Below the pieces are notes generated by a model. The model was not told where the DNA came from and did not search any database. It worked only from the letters and a program-made list of their open reading frames with translations. Position numbers and translations under genes: made by a program. From Oxytricha trifallax (lineage: Eukaryota > Ciliophora > Spirotrichea > Sporadotrichida > Oxytrichidae), in contig ARYC01017347.1 in the NCBI GenBank assembly GCA_000711775.1, forward strand, positions 56,860 to 120,859: a stretch of DNA of 64,000 nucleotides, in the 5' to 3' direction. The first letter of the stretch is position 1; each line of letters begins with the position of its first letter. This document shows, piece by piece, positions 60,366-64,000 of the stretch.

Positions 60366-61027
60366 ATTCAAATGATTTACAAAATATATAAAGTTAAATT
60401 AACTAGTCTATAATTTTAAACATTAGATTATTTTGTTAGTTTGATTAATTTTTTAGGCAATCGATAAATATTGCCGAACTTTTCTTGATTTCCTTACATT
60501 TTGATATTTAAAAATCTAATAATATTTTAACTTATTTTATTGAATTAAATATTTATAAATAATTTATTAATTTAATATTCATTTACTTAAACTAATTTAT
60601 GAAGAAACCTTAAATCTATATTTAAAAAAAGTATTGACTAATCATATAGTATATATTTTAATTAAATTTGATTTATTGCTTAATTGATGCATATATTCTA
60701 TATATTTCATGCTAAAAATAAAGTAATATATAATTTTTTAAAACACATAAATTTAGGTAAGTAAATTTGAAACTCTTAAATTGAAATTAGTAAGTTATAA
60801 TAGGGTTTATCGTTTGTAAATAAAAGATTTATATAAGAATTAGAAGCAGAGTCCTCTCTATCGCATTTTTTATGTCAAACTGCATTTTATTCAGCATCTT
60901 TAGTAAAAGAATGACTCTGGGTTACAATATCTGCATAAATTACTGAATAGCTGCCACTTTATAGCTTATCAGATCTTTACTGACTCCAGTTGCTCACTGC
61001 TAACAATTCGTAATCCTGTGTATATTC
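60366..61027. other. AT-rich stretch with an unassigned open patch
   Basis: Mostly AT-rich noncoding DNA. On the reverse strand 61024-60880 is open and less AT-rich but follows directly after the stop of the next gene, so it is probably its 3' flank. Confidence 0.4.
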
Positions 61028-61499
61028 TCAGTTAGCAGCATTGTTACCGTGCTCCACTGTATTGAGTGACTTCTCAGTAGTATCTGTAAAAAATAGCATT
61101 TTTATACTAAAATATTTTGATATTTAAAAAGTGTTGGTGCTTTTAAATACTCGATCTGCTCTGTAATAATTAGGTCAAATTTGGTAAAAAATAGGAATTC
61201 ATCCAATTCAAATTTAAATATTCAAAATCTATGATTGTGCAAAATAATTTGATGATTTTAAAAATGCTTACGATTAATATAAAACCATGCTGAAATTTTG
61301 TCAAAGTAGTTGCAAAGATAGCGCCAGGAAAGGAATACTCTTTGACGATGTCAGAATCCGAGATGCTATGAGTTTAAGTGTCCATGAATTTGGAAATCTA
61401 TCTTTGAGCCATTTCAAGCTTGAACAAGATTGAAGCCACATGTCCCAAAATAATATTCTTCTCAGATTCATGCTTTATAGATGTGATTGAGTACACCAT
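61028..61499 (-). CDS. small hypothetical protein, about 80 aa, one IES
   Basis: The ATG at 61499-61497 starts MVYSITSIKHESEKNIILGH. The pointer AGTAGT (61076-61081 and 61305-61310, plus strand) removes a 229-bp IES and joins FPGAIFATT to EKSLNTVEHGNNAAN in frame, ending at TGA 61030-61028. An upstream in-frame exon ending in a GTAAGT donor is possible (ATG near 61516). It is mostly helical, with no signal peptide or recognised family. Confidence 0.6.
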
Positions 61500-61678
61500 A
61501 CTTACATTTTTGCATATTTTTGTAGTAATTTGGCTTTTTAGAGCGATACTAGAGTAAATAAGAGGTGGAATGAAAGGAGTTTGATAGGCTGAGTAGAATT
61601 GTGTTGAATGGTTGATCTCTTATTGGAAATAAATAAGAATCAAAAGAGAAGTTAAATTTATAAAAACCAAAATATTTA

Positions 61679-62085
61679 ATGAAAAAGGATGACTATCAAA
61701 GTTTAATGCGCGACCAATCACAGTCGTATTCATCGGTGTTTGATTTTGAAGACAAGATTGTTGGTTCCCAGTATGTTATTGTACGTTATTTAGTTTTCGC
61801 CAAAAAATATTCAAATAAAATTCTATTTTTAGGGGTCAAGTTTCTAAATTTTTGACTTCAAAATCTCTGCGGAGAGGCAATCGAATAATATTATATTTTG
61901 CAAAATCTTCAGAGCTTGAATTTCTTAATCGCAATATATAGGGAGATTTACCATTAATTAAAATAAATAAAATGGTCAATAAATTGTGCAACCCTATAAA
62001 TCTAAACTCGAGAAGAATTTATATTTCAAGATTTGGTACTTATGTTATTATTAAAAACTTAAAACCTATAAGAACTTTAAGTTAA
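61679..62085 (+). CDS. hypothetical protein with one intron
   Basis: The ATG at 61679 gives MKKDDYQSLMRDQSQSYSSV. A GT-AG intron (61771-61832) joins VFDFEDKIVGSQ to GQVSKFLTSKSLRRGNRI in frame. The sequence continues open and basic to about 62085, where a further IES or stop is not resolved. It may be an independent gene or the N-terminal part of the transposase-like region that follows. The family is unknown. Confidence 0.4.
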
Positions 62086-62269
62086 GTGTCCTAAATCTTG
62101 CATACTTCTGTGCATTTTGTTCGAAAATTTATAAAAATGACATTAAAACGGATGCTTTATTAGATTCGCACAAAAAATCAGAATATTGGCAAGTACAATA
62201 AAGAATATTATTGCTTTTTATTAAACGAGTAAATACTCTAGAAATGTACTTCTTTTTCACTAAATTAAA

Positions 62270-63060
62270 GATATATAAAGTTTCACAGAGAATTTCCCCA
62301 CAGTAAAGATATCTCCATCTAAGTTAAGAAATCTTGACCACCTCAAAGGAATTAAATATAAGAAAGTTTATATTTAACCAAAGATTTAATATTTATAAGA
62401 ACAAATAACATTATTCTTGATGGATGAAATGATTCAAAAGATCAATTATTTGATTGAATCAGGTTATAAATTAATATTTATTGAAGCATCATCTACAAAC
62501 AAAATAATGAGGAAAAATTCTTGCAGAGATAAATATCAATAATTTCAAATTTAAGACAAAAGACATCGCATATAAACTATAGCAATTGTTGCTGGATTAT
62601 CGAGCTAAGTTGAATTAAATGTTATAAAATAGTCAACAAATAAATTTTAAAAGAAGACTTTAAGTTATTCATTGAAACTTTGTAAGCTTATTAAAATGAT
62701 AAGGAAGTTGTGTTTTTTATGGACAACTTAAGAACCCATCATTCAAATATTGTAAAGTAAACTTGCCTAGAAAAATGTTTAAAAGTTATTTATAACGTTC
62801 CATATATGCCAGTTTAAAATTCAATTTAAAATTATTGGTTTATACTTAAAAATAAGTTCAGGAAAGAAATAGTTGATAGGCTAGTTAATAATCAGTTTAA
62901 AAAGAGTGACGTAATCGTAAAACAAGTTATAAAAACATAAACAATTAAGATATTAAGAAAATACCATAAAAGGGTATAGACTAACTTATAGATCATATTA
63001 ACTTGGTTAAATGAAATAATCAGTTTTAAAGCGAAAGGAGCTGAGCTCATTTATTCATGA
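62270..63060 (+). pseudogene. Tc1/IS630-type transposase relic with altered catalytic residues
   Basis: The frame open from about 62280 encodes a second-HTH-like part (ISPSKLRNLDHLKGIKYKKV) and the first catalytic strand YKLIFIEASSTN, where the family has Asp-Glu after the strand. It continues with TIAIVAGLSS. A one-base frame change at about 62645 leads to VVFFMDNLRTHHSN, which keeps the second Asp, and then YNVPYMPVQNSIQNYWFILK, where the family has PIE and this copy has Gln (TAA). Stop TGA is 63058-63060. Composition is as AT-rich as the surrounding genes, unlike the 49-57 kb element. It is most likely an old decayed copy; a domesticated non-catalytic protein is less likely. Confidence 0.7.
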
Positions 63061-64000
63061 GTCTGACTTCATCAACTTGAAAAATTATTTTTACTCTCTT
63101 CGTTTATGTTTTTAGTAATTTACATTTAATCATCAAAATTCTCAATTAATTGGCCCCCTAGATACTTTCTTTTAAATTACTCTTTTCTGTTTCCAATTTG
63201 TTACTATTGCTTTTATGTCACTAATTTTTTATCTTGCATCATGAACAAGGACTTCCCTTTTTTGTCTGAAAAAGTTTATACAATATTAAACATACTTGAA
63301 GCATATGAATATTCAGTTAACATCTAGGCCCACTCAGGAGTTAAGAAAAAAGTCTCACTCTATTATTGTTTTTTATTTTTTTCTCATTAATGATTGGCAA
63401 GTAAAGACAAACATTTTGATCATCCAGGAAATGGTCTCACAAATTTTTCATTGAAAGTTCAGGATAAAAGGGTACATTATTCTAATTAATGTTTTTCTTT
63501 TGAATTTTTTTTCGTCCCATTAATTATCTCTCTCTTAAAAAATCAACTCTTGAATTATCAAGAGATGGTAAGAATAATCCCTCTTTAATTAATAAATTAA
63601 ATATTACACTATTAAACTAAATAATGATGTATGTCCTTTTTGCACCTGTTATTTATTTTATCTGGCATAAGTTTAATAGCGCCATTACCAGTTCGGCTCT
63701 TTATACCAATCTATGCTGAAACTTAAATATAACAAAAAAGCCGAACCTTTATTATTAAATTTGGTTTTATTTTTTATTTTATTTTTGTTTTCCAATAAAG
63801 TAACATGACTTTAAGGTTTACTACTTAATAATAGTCTAAGAGTAATGTTCTTATCGGCAATACGATGATTATTAGAAGTTTTGCTATTTTTATAATATTA
63901 TTTTGGTTGAATTTAATTTTATAATAAAAGTTAAAGAATTAATTTAAAAATATTAAAAACTTTTTCAAACTCTCATTGTATAATATGTAAATTTGTAAGT
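63061..64000. other. AT-rich noncoding stretch with one short hairpin
   Basis: I see no gene. An 8-bp inverted pair (GTTCGGCT at 63691-63698, AGCCGAAC at 63739-63746) encloses a 40-bp loop; it does not fold as a tRNA and no function is evident. Confidence 0.5.

Noticed and set aside
1-64000. tRNA, rRNA, CRISPR or bacterial operon signals
   Set aside because: None seen: no cloverleaf-like block or regular repeat-spacer array, and the gene structure is eukaryotic with introns and IESs.

Overview
This window reads as germline (micronuclear) DNA of a hypotrich ciliate related to Oxytricha or Stylonychia. TAA and TAG are read as glutamine throughout and TGA is the only stop. Coding DNA is cut into blocks (MDSs) by very AT-rich inserts (IESs). 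Each insert is bounded by a short direct repeat (pointer) of about 3-15 bp, and removing it with one repeat copy restores the frame. I checked this by hand at more than 30 junctions. Ordinary GT-AG introns are also present. Gene ends are given from first to last coding block on the germline sequence, so a CDS span contains IESs and introns.

Positions 1-20,150 hold two scrambled genes. The 3' parts of CDKAL1 (tRNA ms2t6A methylthiotransferase) and of V-ATPase subunit C lie at 1.9-4.4 kb. Their 5' parts lie at 13.8-15.2 kb and 19.6-20.1 kb on the same strand. Exact pointers (9 bp and 7 bp) join the halves in frame. Between the halves are complete genes: a DUF1015 protein (reverse strand) whose 2-kb IES holds an opposite-strand gene, a CCDC17-like C2 protein, a small Cys-containing protein and a long Gln/Asn-rich protein.

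Positions 20.4-48.5 kb carry mostly unscrambled but IES-interrupted genes. These are a Zn-binding/TM/coiled-coil protein, a coiled-coil protein, a long Q/N-rich locus, a RAP-domain protein, an ASCC1-like KH/2H protein, a large possible nucleoporin, PEX7, a PH-protein kinase and a gene cut into ten or more small blocks. A near-perfect 195-bp-arm inverted repeat follows ASCC1.

Positions 49.1-57.7 kb are compositionally different (clearly GC-richer) and hold a TBE-like Tc1/mariner element. It has a DD34E transposase that appears damaged, two unknown proteins, and a protein joining a chromodomain to a Josephin-like cysteine protease. A second unidentified coding patch ending in an (ATT)n run follows at 57.7-59.3 kb. 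The rest is AT-rich DNA with small genes and a second, catalytically altered Tc1/IS630-type transposase relic at 62.3-63.1 kb.
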